NCBI GenBank assembly: GCA_045567335.1
Contig: JBJLCZ010000006.1
Location: forward strand, 1-64,000
Origin: Pelagilacustribacter sp045567335
Lineage (GTDB): Bacteria; Pseudomonadota; Alphaproteobacteria; Pelagibacterales; Pelagibacteraceae
Length of the DNA stretch: 64,000 nt
Direction of reading: 5' to 3'
Shown in pieces: positions 1-8,443 of the stretch. Position numbers and translations under genes: made by a program. Within the stretch, counting starts at the first letter, position 1. Every line of letters begins with the position of its first letter. Under the pieces are notes generated by a model. That model ran no database searches and was not told where the DNA came from. It was given only the letters and a program-made list of their open reading frames with translations.

Positions 1-338
1 ATTATTCATGGAGAAATAGAAAAGTGGGAAACGTGTCTGTATTTTTTTCTGATAAATACAATCTTATAAATAATGATAATAATAATTTTAATCTAGGTTG
101 GTTGTTAGATTTTAGAAATTCAGTAGGAGACAAATCTCAAGTTTATTCAATTAATGGCACAAGCGCCACGTACAAACAAGATAATGCTCTTACAAGAGAG
201 ATTTCATTAGTTGCTAATTTAGGTTATGAAAAAAAGATTACAGATAATGGAAAATTTACTACTGGTATTTCTGCAAAAAACACTAGTCAGGATGTTAAAA
301 GCTTAAGTGGAAATTTAGGATTTAAACTAAAATTTTAA
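1..338 (+). CDS. C-terminal end of an outer-membrane beta-barrel-like protein (partial at the window edge)
   Basis: The reading frame is open from the first bases of the window and stops at 338, so this is the 3' end of a longer gene; the GTG at 24 is not a convincing start. About 110 residues are visible. They show short strands of alternating polar and hydrophobic residues (VSVFF, FNLGWLLDF, EISLVANLGYE, FTTGISA) and finish in GFKLKF, with a terminal phenylalanine as is typical of outer-membrane barrels and autotransporter translocators. The family cannot be named from this fragment. It lies just upstream of a probable terminator and a tRNA-Ser remnant, which fits the end of a variable cell-surface gene region. 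Barrel nature is inferred from strand pattern only. Confidence 0.6.
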   Translation, partial: YSWRNRKVGNVSVFFSDKYNLINNDNNNFNLGWLLDFRNSVGDKSQVYSINGTSATYKQDNALTREISLVANLGYEKKITDNGKFTTGISAKNTSQDVKSLSGNLGFKLKF

Positions 339-343
339 TTAAG

Positions 344-382
344 ATTGGTCGCCATCTGGTCGTCGCTAAACCAATTTTTTTT
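344..382 (+). terminator. Probable rho-independent terminator after the barrel gene
   Basis: ATTGGT at 344-349 is complementary to ACCAAT at 370-375, and the second arm runs straight into eight T residues (375-382). The loop is long (20 nt) but is itself partly self-complementary. It begins 6 nt after the stop codon at 338. This is one of very few terminator-like structures in the window. Confidence 0.5.
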
Positions 383-420
383 AAGTTTTAAAAATTAATT
401 GAAAGTTAATCAACGATTTT

Positions 421-501
421 AAGTCGCTAGGTTGAAGGCGCACGCTTGGAAAGCGTGTAAATGGGAAACCGTTTCGAGGGTTCGAATCCCTCTCTCCGCC
501 A
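421..501 (+). tRNA. tRNA-Ser(GGA)-like sequence, probable decayed copy or attachment-site remnant
   Basis: The 3' portion is well formed. The anticodon stem CACGC/GCGTG encloses loop TTGGAAA (anticodon GGA, serine). A class II variable arm AATGG-GAAA-CCGTT follows, then T arm GAGGG-TTCGAAT-CCCTC, and a genomic CCA at 499-501. A weak D arm (GTC...GGC) can be drawn. No 5' acceptor strand pairs with the 3' end: the bases before the D arm (CGATTTTAA) do not match. Only six bases lie between the T stem and CCA, where eight (seven acceptor bases plus discriminator) are expected. A functional tRNA is therefore unlikely. A tRNA fragment left by integration at a serine tRNA gene, or a decayed gene, explains it better. 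The 5' limit is approximate. Confidence 0.6.
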
Positions 502-519
502 ATATTCTATAATGGTAAA

Positions 520-1791
520 TTAACGGTTATTTTTAAATATACGCCATCCAATATCTGATCTGTAAAATCCGTTATTCCAATTAATTTTTTTAATTATTTT
601 AATAATTTTTTTTCTTACCACGAGTAAATTTTGTCCTATTGAAGTTATATTTAAAACTCTTCCTCCAGAGGAATAAATGCAATTATTTTTCGCTATAGTT
701 CCTGCGTGATATATTATACTTTTTTTATCTACTTTAATTTTGTTAAAATTTTTAATTTTTAAATTGTTCTTGTACTTTATAGGGTATCCTTTCGAACATA
801 AAACTATCGTCATACATTTTTCTTTATTCCATTTTATTTTTATTTTTTTTAAATTATTTTTTTGTGAATGCATAATTATTTTTAATAAATCAGTTTTTAG
901 TCTAGGCATAATAACTTGACATTCAGGATCTCCCATTCTTATATTATACTCAATTAAATAAGGTTCATTATCTTTTATCATCAGACCAGCGTATAAAAAC
1001 CCTGTAAAAGGTTTTCTTTTTTTCTTTAACGCTTTGAGTGTAGGTTTAATAATTTTATAAATTATTTTTTTTTCCATTTTTCTATTTATAATAGGTGCTG
1101 GTGAATAAGCCCCCATCCCTCCTGTATTAAGGCCTGTTTCTTTTTCTCCAACTTTTTTATGATCTTGTGCACTACCCATAAAAGAAAATGAATTTTTATC
1201 GACAATAATAAAATAACTTGCCTCTTCACCTTTTAAAAATTCTTCAAGTACAACTTTTTTAGAACTTTTAAATTTTCCTAAAAAAATTTCATTAGTAAAT
1301 TTAATAACCTGATTAAACGAATGACATATTATAACTCCTTTACCTCCAGCAATACCATCTGCTTTTACAACAACAGGCATTTTACTTTTTTTTAAAAACA
1401 GTTTAACTTCAGATATATTTTTACAAATTCTATATTTTGCTGTGGGAATATCATTTTTTTTACATAAGTCCTTCATAAATGCTTTTGAACCTTCTAATCT
1501 TGATGCATACTTATTTGGACCGAATACACTTATTTTATTTTTTTTCAAAAAATCAACTATCCCATTTACTAAAGGTTCCTCAGGACCTACGATAACTAAG
1601 TCAATTTTCTTTTCTTTTAATTTTTTTAATAAAAATTTAAAATTTAAAAAATCTATGTTAATATTTGTTGCAATTTTAGAGGTACCTGCGTTTCCTGGTA
1701 TACAAAAGATATTATTTTTTATATTAGAATCATGAATTTTTTGACAAATTGCATGTTCTCTACCACCACTTCCAATTAAAGCAATATTCAT
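520..1791 (-). CDS. purD: Phosphoribosylamine--glycine ligase (GARS)
   Basis: Catalyses the second step of de novo purine synthesis, ATP-dependent joining of glycine to 5-phosphoribosylamine, in the cytosol. The 423 residues match the family length. The N-terminal domain opens with GSGGREH (about 7-13). The ATP-grasp core has VVKADGIAGGKGV (about 141-153), NTGGMGAYSP (about 223-232) and EYNIRMGDPE (about 282-291). The start is ATG at 1791. It is transcribed alone, 30 nt from the divergent DUF2093 gene, with an AT-only stretch between them. Assignment is secure. Confidence 0.97.
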   Translation of the reverse strand: MNIALIGSGGREHAICQKIHDSNIKNNIFCIPGNAGTSKIATNINIDFLNFKFLLKKLKEKKIDLVIVGPEEPLVNGIVDFLKKNKISVFGPNKYASRLEGSKAFMKDLCKKNDIPTAKYRICKNISEVKLFLKKSKMPVVVKADGIAGGKGVIICHSFNQVIKFTNEIFLGKFKSSKKVVLEEFLKGEEASYFIIVDKNSFSFMGSAQDHKKVGEKETGLNTGGMGAYSPAPIINRKMEKKIIYKIIKPTLKALKKKRKPFTGFLYAGLMIKDNEPYLIEYNIRMGDPECQVIMPRLKTDLLKIIMHSQKNNLKKIKIKWNKEKCMTIVLCSKGYPIKYKNNLKIKNFNKIKVDKKSIIYHAGTIAKNNCIYSSGGRVLNITSIGQNLLVVRKKIIKIIKKINWNNGFYRSDIGWRIFKNNR

Positions 1792-1821
1792 AAGAAAAAT
1801 TATAATATATATATTATTTAT

Positions 1822-2022
1822 ATGGATAAAATTAAAGCTAAAGTAAAATTCAAATCAAACTTTTTTGATATATTAGAACAGGGCGATTATGTTATTTGTG
1901 CAATATCAAAAAAAGAAATTCCTTTAAAAGACTTGAATTATTGGAACGTCGAATTACAAGAAGCTTATTTTTCTGCCAAAGAAGCTAATATTAGATACCA
2001 AGAAATTAAAAAAAAAAAGTAA
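1822..2022 (+). CDS. DUF2093 family small protein
   Basis: A 66-residue protein of the alphaproteobacterial DUF2093 family, function unknown. Recognisable features are the early KFKSNFF segment, GDYVICAISKKEIPL, the LNYWNVELQEAY core and a lysine-rich end. There is no signal peptide or membrane segment, so it is probably cytosolic. In other alphaproteobacteria this family commonly lies beside lipid A genes such as lpxK, and here it abuts lpxL, converging on it with the two stop codons touching (TAATTA at 2020-2025). That placement hints at an envelope link but does not show a function. Confidence 0.85.
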   Translation: MDKIKAKVKFKSNFFDILEQGDYVICAISKKEIPLKDLNYWNVELQEAYFSAKEANIRYQEIKKKK

Positions 2023-2898
2023 TTACTTCCATCTATTATGGGTTAATATCCATTGACTTGGATCTTTTAGTATCATTTCTTCCAAAATTTCGTTGATCTT
2101 AATTGAAATACTTATTTTACTATCTTTTGAAATTTTTAGATTTTGAGTGTTAATAGGTTTCATAATTTCCATTTCAAATTTATGCTCATTAATTCTGGAA
2201 AGATAAATCGGAACAATATCATAATTATATTTTAAACTTAATTGAGCTGGCAAGGTTGTAGTAAATGCATTGCAATTGAAAAAAGGCAAGCTTTCTCCTT
2301 CACTTACTCTTTGGTCTACCATAAGTGCAATGCTATAATTTTTATTTAAATAATTGACTATTGACCTCATACCAGATTGACCTTTTTTTATTTGATTTTT
2401 GCAAATATATTTTTTTCTTAAAAATTCCATAAAAGGATTTAAAAAAAAATTATTTAAAGGTCTATAAATAGTAGCTAATTCTATATTATGTTTTGTTAAT
2501 TCCATAGACATAAGTTCAAAATTAGCAAAGTGACCAGAAACAAAAATAACTGGTTTTTTTTCTTTTTCTATTTTTTTTAAAATTTCTTTTCCTTTAATAT
2601 TTATATGATTGTACTTAAAAGTATTATTTTTAAATTTTTTTAAGAAGATATATTCAACAAATATCATTCCATAATTTGACCACATGTCTTTAATTATTTT
2701 ATCTTTATCTTTATAATTTTTATTTAAAATTTTTTTTAAATTATTATTTATTATTTCTTTTGATTTAAAAAGTGGTCCAAAAAAATTAAAAATAAATTTA
2801 AAAATTTTTTTACTTAAATTTATACCAATTACTTTAATTATAAAAAAACATACATATATAAAAAGTGCTTCAATAAAATATTTAATTTTTTTGATCAT
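2023..2898 (-). CDS. lpxL: Lipid A biosynthesis acyltransferase, LpxL/HtrB family
   Basis: Transfers a secondary acyl chain to the Kdo-lipid A precursor at the inner face of the cytoplasmic membrane. The 291 residues begin with a hydrophobic anchor (about 8-26). The LABLAT acyltransferase motif is present as GHFANFE (about 122-128), giving the catalytic H-x4-E pair, followed by YRPLNN, GQSGMRS and DQRVSEGE. ATG at 2898 overlaps the lpxK stop in an ATGA junction, so the two are translationally coupled. It is the last gene of the ubiA-msbA-waaA-lpxK operon. No second acyltransferase (LpxM type) is present in the window. Confidence 0.93.
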   Translation of the reverse strand: MIKKIKYFIEALFIYVCFFIIKVIGINLSKKIFKFIFNFFGPLFKSKEIINNNLKKILNKNYKDKDKIIKDMWSNYGMIFVEYIFLKKFKNNTFKYNHINIKGKEILKKIEKEKKPVIFVSGHFANFELMSMELTKHNIELATIYRPLNNFFLNPFMEFLRKKYICKNQIKKGQSGMRSIVNYLNKNYSIALMVDQRVSEGESLPFFNCNAFTTTLPAQLSLKYNYDIVPIYLSRINEHKFEMEIMKPINTQNLKISKDSKISISIKINEILEEMILKDPSQWILTHNRWK

Positions 2899-3833
2899 AT
2901 ATATTCACTGACATCTTTAAAAAATTTTTTTTCATCAAAAATTTTTAAATCTATTTTTAAAAAATTAATATTACTTTTATACTCTTCCTGCAATCTGTGG
3001 AAGTCTTTTTCAGTTGTAATTAATTCAAGATCATTATTTTCAGCTATTTCTTTTAATTGATTTATATCTTTTTTAGAATAGGAATGATGGTCAGGAAAAT
3101 GTAATTCTTTAATTATTTTAATATTTGAATTTTTTAATAGTTTGAAAAAATTTTCTGGATTACCAATTCCCGCAAAAGCTAAATATTTTTTTTTTTCAAA
3201 TTTTGATGAATTAATCGGAATATATTTTGAATAGTAAATATTAATTTTATTAGAAATTTTTTTAATCTTTAATTCAAATTCATTATTTTTAGATCCGTTT
3301 ATAATTATAATTTTACTTCTTTTAATAGATTTTAAAGATTCCCTTAAAGGGCCGGAGGGCAAAGTAAATCCATTACCTATCAATTGATCGCTGTTAAAGC
3401 ATAAGATATTTAAATTTTTTTTAATAGAAAGATCATGAAAACCATCATCTAAAACTACAACGTCATAGTTTTTCTCAATAGCTTCACTAATTCCATCTGC
3501 TCTGGATACTTTGCTTATCACATTTAAAGAATTTTCATTAAGCATCTTTATTTCATCAAAATGCTGTTTATGAAATTTTTTAACTATTAAAGTTTTTAAA
3601 TTATAATTTTGAAATAATATTTCTGATATTTTTGCTGATAGAGGAGTTTTGCCAGTGCCACCAACGTATATATTACCAACACATATGATGGGTATATTGA
3701 ATTTTTTTTCAGAAATAAATTTTTTTTTTAATAAATTAAATACTTGTAATATTAAAGTTAAAGGTAAAAATATTAAAGGTAAAAAAATTGATTCTTTTTT
3801 ATCCCAAAATTTAGGTTTAAAAAATTTAATCAT
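2895..3833 (-). CDS. lpxK: Tetraacyldisaccharide 4'-kinase
   Basis: Phosphorylates the 4' position of the lipid A disaccharide precursor at the cytoplasmic membrane. The 312-residue protein has an N-terminal hydrophobic stretch (about 17-34) and the P-loop VGNIYVGGTGKTP (about 52-64), which is the characteristic LpxK Walker A. VLDDGFHD and the late FPDHHSY and TTEKDFHRL segments also fit the family. Its ATG overlaps the waaA stop by ATGA and its stop overlaps lpxL in the same way, so three consecutive lipid A/Kdo genes are coupled. Confidence 0.96.
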   Translation of the reverse strand: MIKFFKPKFWDKKESIFLPLIFLPLTLILQVFNLLKKKFISEKKFNIPIICVGNIYVGGTGKTPLSAKISEILFQNYNLKTLIVKKFHKQHFDEIKMLNENSLNVISKVSRADGISEAIEKNYDVVVLDDGFHDLSIKKNLNILCFNSDQLIGNGFTLPSGPLRESLKSIKRSKIIIINGSKNNEFELKIKKISNKINIYYSKYIPINSSKFEKKKYLAFAGIGNPENFFKLLKNSNIKIIKELHFPDHHSYSKKDINQLKEIAENNDLELITTEKDFHRLQEEYKSNINFLKIDLKIFDEKKFFKDVSEYI

Positions 3834-5098
3834 ACTATAGATCTTTTTAATTCTTTAATTGTTTTTTTTAGCACCATTTTACCATAAAGGTTTATTTTTC
3901 TTGCACTATAGGAATTTATCTTTTTCTTATTATTAAAATCACTTTTTAAATTTTTAGTTAATTCGTTAACATCTCTAATCTGAATAGCTACATTGATCTT
4001 TTTTAAATAATCATAAACTTCCTGAAAATTATATACAAATGGTCCATGATAAATTTTACATCCGTATTTTGCTGGTTCTATAGGATTTTGGCCACCAACT
4101 AATATTAACTTTTTTAATAGTGATTTTCCAATAAATACACTCTTACAAACCCTATAATATTTTGACAGAGAGCCAAAAGAATTAATTAATAAAACTTCAG
4201 TTTTAACATTAATCTTTTCATTTTTATTTATTATTTGAATATTTAAACCCTCATTTTTACAATAATTATAAATATCTTGATTTCTATTTAAATGTCTTGG
4301 AATAATTATAGTCAGAATTTTTTTATTTTTTTTTTTAAGTTGCTTGTGTGTTTTAACACAAAGTATTTCTTCTCCATCATGAGTACTAGCACAACACCAT
4401 GTGTCTTTATTTTTAATTATCTTTAAATTATCGGAACTTATTTTATGTTTATTTTCTACATCTAAACAATATTTTAAATTTCCTATAAATTTTATATTTT
4501 TAGCTCCTAAAACTTTTAAATTTTTTGCTGATTCTTTGCTTGATGCTAAACAAATATTAAATGATGAAAAATTTTCTTTTGCAAAACTTAAAAATAATTT
4601 CCATCTATTCATAGTTTTTTTTGTAATTCTAGCGTTTAATAAAGCCAAAGGTAACTTTCTTTTTTTTATTTCACTCAAAAAATTTGGCCAAATTTCTGAG
4701 TCAATAAATATAATTGATTTAGGTTTCCATTTTTTTAAAAATTTCTTCACTAAAAATGGAACGTCAAAAGGAAAGTATAAATGAATAATATTTGAATTAT
4801 TTTTATAAATATCTTCAATTAATTTTCCAGAACTAAGAGTTGTTGAAGTTATCAAAATTCTTTTATTTTTTTTGACTAAATAGTTAATTAAACAAAAAAC
4901 ACTAGATATTTCCCCTATACTTGCTCCGTGAAACCAAATTAATTCTTTTTTAAAATTTTTAATTTTTTTATTGGAATTTGAAAAAATTTTTTCTTTAAAT
5001 CTTTCCGGATCTTCTTTGCCTAAATATTTTCTTAAAGTAACTAAGATTATTAAGAAGGGAAAAAATAATTTTGTTAAATTACTATATAAAAAAAACAT
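3830..5098 (-). CDS. waaA: 3-deoxy-D-manno-octulosonic acid transferase (Kdo transferase)
   Basis: Adds Kdo from CMP-Kdo to the lipid A precursor on the inner membrane. The 422-residue GT-B enzyme has an N-terminal membrane anchor (about 8-22), HGASIGEISS with the family's catalytic glutamate (about E63), and the C-terminal nucleotide-sugar motif GGQNPIEPAKYG (about 335-346). It lies 6 nt downstream of msbA and overlaps lpxK by ATGA. Whether it adds one or two Kdo residues cannot be read from the sequence. Confidence 0.95.
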   Translation of the reverse strand: MFFLYSNLTKLFFPFLIILVTLRKYLGKEDPERFKEKIFSNSNKKIKNFKKELIWFHGASIGEISSVFCLINYLVKKNKRILITSTTLSSGKLIEDIYKNNSNIIHLYFPFDVPFLVKKFLKKWKPKSIIFIDSEIWPNFLSEIKKRKLPLALLNARITKKTMNRWKLFLSFAKENFSSFNICLASSKESAKNLKVLGAKNIKFIGNLKYCLDVENKHKISSDNLKIIKNKDTWCCASTHDGEEILCVKTHKQLKKKNKKILTIIIPRHLNRNQDIYNYCKNEGLNIQIINKNEKINVKTEVLLINSFGSLSKYYRVCKSVFIGKSLLKKLILVGGQNPIEPAKYGCKIYHGPFVYNFQEVYDYLKKINVAIQIRDVNELTKNLKSDFNNKKKINSYSARKINLYGKMVLKKTIKELKRSIV

Positions 5099-5104
5099 TT
5101 AGTT

Positions 5105-6847
5105 TTATCTTAATTGTTTGTTATAAAGAGATTGATATTCTTCACATTTTTTTATTAAGTTTTCATGTTTGCCAAAATCTATAATTTTTCCGTTATTCAT
5201 AACAAAAATTTTATCTGCATTGTGAATAGTTGAAAGTCTATGAGCAATCACTAAAGTAGTTTTATTTTTTGTGAGATTTTTAATTGCGTTTTGCACTATT
5301 TCTTCTGATTCTGCATCTAAGGAAGAGGTAGCCTCATCTAATAATATTATTGGAGCATTTTTTAATATTGCTCTAGCAATTGATATTCTTTGTTTTTGAC
5401 CTCCAGATAACCTAATACCGTTTTCTCCAATTAAAGTTTCGTATTTAGCTGGAAGCTTTTCAATAAATTCATCAGCAGCTGCAAATTTACAAGCTTTAAC
5501 TATGTCATCGTAAGAGGCATCTTCATTAGCATAAGCAATATTATCCTTAACAGTACTATCAAATAATATTACATCTTGACTTACCAAAGATATATTTTTT
5601 CTTAAAGATATTAGATTCACTTCTTTAACATTTTGATTATCGATAAAAATTGAACCATTTTGAGGATCGTAAAATCTTGGTATCAAATTTATAATCGTAC
5701 TTTTGCCCGCACCACTGTGCCCAACAAAAGCAGACATTGCTCCACCTTTAATTTCTAAATTTATATTTTCAATTGCTCTATCATTTGAAGCTTCATACTT
5801 AAAATCAATATTTTTAAAAATAATATCTGAATTTTTAACTTCTAAGCTTGGTAAAGTGGCATCATTTTTAACTTTGACTGGATCATCAATTACGGCAAAA
5901 ACTCTTTTTGCACCGGCACAACCTGAATAAAGTATCATATTTATTGTAGCTAGGGACCTAATAGGTTGATAAGCTAACATCATAGCCGTTAAAAAAGAAA
6001 AAAAATTGTTTATTTCTAGCTCACCCATTGAAATTAAAATTCCTGAGTAAAAAATAAAGCCAGCTATCATTATGCCAGTTAATATTTCCATTATTGGTGT
6101 AGCTCTTATCATTACGCTTGCTACTTTTATTGATTTATTCATTAGGGCTTCAACATTTTTTAAAGCATTAAAATTTTCTTTATTTTCAGTTTGATAAATT
6201 CTTATCATTTTAGAGCCTCTAATTATTTCAGATAAAAAAGACGTTAAATTTCCAGCTAATACTCCGCTTTCTCCTGTAGCTTTTCCTATTCTTTTACCTA
6301 AGCTTCTTGCTAAACCAGCAGCAAGCGGCATCATTATTATTGCAAATAAAGCTAATTTCCAATTTTGATAAAACATAACAGTTAAAAGAGCTATCAACGT
6401 AGCAGAGTCCTTCATTATATTTAAAACTGCTGTACTAACTAAATTTTGAACTAAACTAGCATCATAAAGAACATTCGAAACATATTTTCCAGAATGCTTT
6501 TTTTCTAATTGCTGAATATCAGAAACTAAAATTTTATTTGCAAGTTCTCTTTGTAATTTTGCGCCAATCCATGCTCCAACTTTTATAATATTTATCCTTG
6601 CAAAATATAGCGAAGTTCCTTTAGCTGTAAATGCTAATACTATTAATATGGGTATTGCATATTTATAAGTTTGATCTTGATCTATAAAAATCTTTTTGAT
6701 TGCAGGATCAAGCAACCAAGCAATACTTGCTGTGCTACCTGCAACGACTAAAGAAAGAACTAAAGCCCACAATATTCTTGAAAAGTATTTTTTAACATAA
6801 TTGTTAAATAGTCTTTTTAAAATTATGATTAGTTCTTCAAGTTTCAT
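5105..6847 (-). CDS. msbA: Lipid A/phospholipid flippase, ABC exporter MsbA type
   Basis: A half-size ABC exporter of 580 residues, expected to work as a homodimer flipping lipid A-core across the inner membrane. The first ~320 residues carry about six membrane segments. The C-terminal ATPase domain has Walker A GHSGAGKST, Q-loop VSQD, signature LSGGQKQR, Walker B IILLDEAT and H-loop IAHRLST. MsbA rather than another exporter is supported by its place 3 nt after ubiA and immediately before waaA, lpxK and lpxL. Confidence 0.92.
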   Translation of the reverse strand: MKLEELIIILKRLFNNYVKKYFSRILWALVLSLVVAGSTASIAWLLDPAIKKIFIDQDQTYKYAIPILIVLAFTAKGTSLYFARINIIKVGAWIGAKLQRELANKILVSDIQQLEKKHSGKYVSNVLYDASLVQNLVSTAVLNIMKDSATLIALLTVMFYQNWKLALFAIIMMPLAAGLARSLGKRIGKATGESGVLAGNLTSFLSEIIRGSKMIRIYQTENKENFNALKNVEALMNKSIKVASVMIRATPIMEILTGIMIAGFIFYSGILISMGELEINNFFSFLTAMMLAYQPIRSLATINMILYSGCAGAKRVFAVIDDPVKVKNDATLPSLEVKNSDIIFKNIDFKYEASNDRAIENINLEIKGGAMSAFVGHSGAGKSTIINLIPRFYDPQNGSIFIDNQNVKEVNLISLRKNISLVSQDVILFDSTVKDNIAYANEDASYDDIVKACKFAAADEFIEKLPAKYETLIGENGIRLSGGQKQRISIARAILKNAPIILLDEATSSLDAESEEIVQNAIKNLTKNKTTLVIAHRLSTIHNADKIFVMNNGKIIDFGKHENLIKKCEEYQSLYNKQLR

Positions 6848-6850
6848 TAT

Positions 6851-7711
6851 TTAAATATTATTAAAAAATATGCCTAAAAACAAAATTAATCCAGATAAAT
6901 TATTTAATCTGAAGGCTTGTAGACATTTTTTTGGGTTATTTTTTTTAGTCATTTTTATTTGAAGCAATAAAGTTATTATAAACAATATTAATATTACTAG
7001 TGAAAAATTTATTTTTTGCGGTAGAAGAAAAATGTAAAATAAAATTGACGAACATATTAGATAACAAGTAGTAATAAATTTTTTTAAGTTTTTCTTAAAT
7101 TTAATTGAAGTCGATTTTATACCTATAATTTCATCGTCTTTTAAGTCCTGGACTCCATAAATCGTGTCATAGCCAAGTGTCCAAAATATGGCAGAGAAAT
7201 AAAGAAGAATTATTTCAAAAGAAACTACATTATTAATTGCTGCACTAGCCATTATTATTCCCCAGTTAAATGTTAAACCTAAAAATAATTGTGGCCAATA
7301 AGTAATTCTTTTCATAAGAGGATATGAAAAAGCTAAAGGCATTGAAGCAAGACCAAGAAAAATAGTTAAATTATTAAATTGAACCAAAATAATAAAAGCT
7401 AGAGAACATAAAACAAGTATATAAAATAGAGATTGATTGATGCTTATCGAACCTGAGGCTAGAGGTCTTTTTTTTGTTCTCTCAACTTTTGCATCTATAT
7501 CTTTATCTACTATATCATTAACAATGCATCCAGCACTTCTCATTAATATTGAGCCTAAAAAAAATAGTAACAGATAGTAAGAAAATTCTTTTAAGTTATG
7601 ATTAGATGAATAAGAGTAAGCTAATCCCCAAGCACATGGCCAAAAAAGCAACATAAACCCTATGGGCCTATTTAAACGAGTGAGTTCAATAAAAATATTT
7701 AGTTGGGTCAT
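6851..7711 (-). CDS. ubiA: 4-hydroxybenzoate polyprenyltransferase
   Basis: Attaches the polyprenyl tail to 4-hydroxybenzoate in ubiquinone synthesis, within the cytoplasmic membrane. The 286-residue polytopic protein has the first aspartate motif NDIVDKDID (about 65-73, followed by RTKKRPLASG) and the second, YDTIYGVQDLKDDE. Around eight hydrophobic segments are visible. It appears to lead the minus-strand operon continuing into msbA with a 3-nt gap, so a quinone gene heads the lipid A transport genes. It is divergent from the DUF2721 gene. Confidence 0.95.
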   Translation of the reverse strand: MTQLNIFIELTRLNRPIGFMLLFWPCAWGLAYSYSSNHNLKEFSYYLLLFFLGSILMRSAGCIVNDIVDKDIDAKVERTKKRPLASGSISINQSLFYILVLCSLAFIILVQFNNLTIFLGLASMPLAFSYPLMKRITYWPQLFLGLTFNWGIIMASAAINNVVSFEIILLYFSAIFWTLGYDTIYGVQDLKDDEIIGIKSTSIKFKKNLKKFITTCYLICSSILFYIFLLPQKINFSLVILILFIITLLLQIKMTKKNNPKKCLQAFRLNNLSGLILFLGIFFNNI

Positions 7712-7723
7712 CTTAATTATGAC

Positions 7724-7752
7724 TTGTAAATATCAAACAGTACCTTCATAAT
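7724..7752 (+). promoter_or_regulatory. Candidate sigma-70 promoter for the DUF2721 gene
   Basis: TTGTAA (7724-7729), a 17-nt spacer and CATAAT (7747-7752) form a reasonable -35/-10 pair. The predicted transcript would start near 7759, giving a leader of about 8 nt before ATG 7767. A GATTC (GANTC) site lies at 7759-7763. In AT-rich DNA such matches arise easily. Confidence 0.35.
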
Positions 7753-7766
7753 CAATTTGATTCGAT

Positions 7767-8177
7767 ATGGACATAGATTATACAGTTGCTGCTTTGATGT
7801 TTCCAGCTATACCCTTAATGATGACTATGTATAGCAATAGATTTCACACTTTAAGTGCCTTAATAAGACAAATACATGACCAATACACTTTTGAAAAAAA
7901 AATTCCTCCTGAGTGGGAAAACCAATTACACGTTTTGAATAAAAGGACTAATTATCTTAAATATGTAATGGGATTTGCTGCATTTGGATTTTTATTTAAT
8001 ATGGGTACGGTTTTAATGCTTTATCTTGGAAGTGTACAAATAGCGAGATTAGTTTTTGCAGGCTGCTGCATTTGCATGATCATTTCAATTTTTTTATTTA
8101 TGCAAGAGATAAGACTTTCTAATCAAGCTTTAAAGTATCACTTGAGCGATATGGACTCAATGAAAAAAGATTTATAA
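7767..8177 (+). CDS. DUF2721 family membrane protein
   Basis: A 136-residue integral membrane protein of the DUF2721 family, function unknown. The pattern is an N-terminal hydrophobic segment ending in SNRFHTLSALIRQIHDQ (the conserved R-rich cytosolic loop of the family), a soluble middle (about 36-68), and two further membrane segments (about 70-90 and 95-115). It stands alone between the ubiA operon (divergent) and the DUF1289 operon (convergent, 2-nt gap). Confidence 0.75.
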   Translation: MDIDYTVAALMFPAIPLMMTMYSNRFHTLSALIRQIHDQYTFEKKIPPEWENQLHVLNKRTNYLKYVMGFAAFGFLFNMGTVLMLYLGSVQIARLVFAGCCICMIISIFLFMQEIRLSNQALKYHLSDMDSMKKDL

Positions 8178-8179
8178 TT

Positions 8180-8443
8180 TTATTTTTTGCTCAGAAGATT
8201 TTTTTTAAATAAAGATATTCCATTATTTATTTTATTTTTGTAAGACTTTTTGAAAGCACTTAGTTGCCAACTACTCATTCTTTTAGTTATAGTCTCTAAA
8301 TTTTTAAATTTCCAGTTATTATTTATATTTTCATCTTTCCATAATTTTTTTTCTCTTTCTGTACGAGCACAGCCATAACAATAACCTGAAATCGGATCAG
8401 TTTTGCAAATACTTATACATGGAGAAATAATTTTATTACTCAT
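8180..8443 (-). CDS. DUF1289 family small cysteine-rich protein
   Basis: The 87-residue product carries the DUF1289 signature near the N terminus: SPCISICKTD, then GYCYGCARTEREK, giving four cysteines in a metal-site-like spacing, followed by a tryptophan and a basic tail. Its function is not established. Its ATG overlaps the upstream oxidoreductase stop by one base (TAATG), so it is the last gene of the CDGSH-HAD-pirin-Qor operon. Confidence 0.8.
   Translation of the reverse strand: MSNKIISPCISICKTDPISGYCYGCARTEREKKLWKDENINNNWKFKNLETITKRMSSWQLSAFKKSYKNKINNGISLFKKNLLSKK

Noticed and set aside
421..501. A fully functional tRNA-Ser gene
   Set aside because: No 5' acceptor strand pairs with the 3' end and the 3' acceptor is two bases short; it is kept only as a tRNA-like remnant.
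1792..1821. Promoter in the AT-only gap between purD and the DUF2093 gene
   Set aside because: TATAAT-like hexamers occur on both strands, but no acceptable -35 lies at the right distance, so I did not list one.
4401..4784. Open frame of 127 codons on the plus strand
   Set aside because: Antisense to waaA with phenylalanine/isoleucine/lysine composition expected from reversed AT-rich code.
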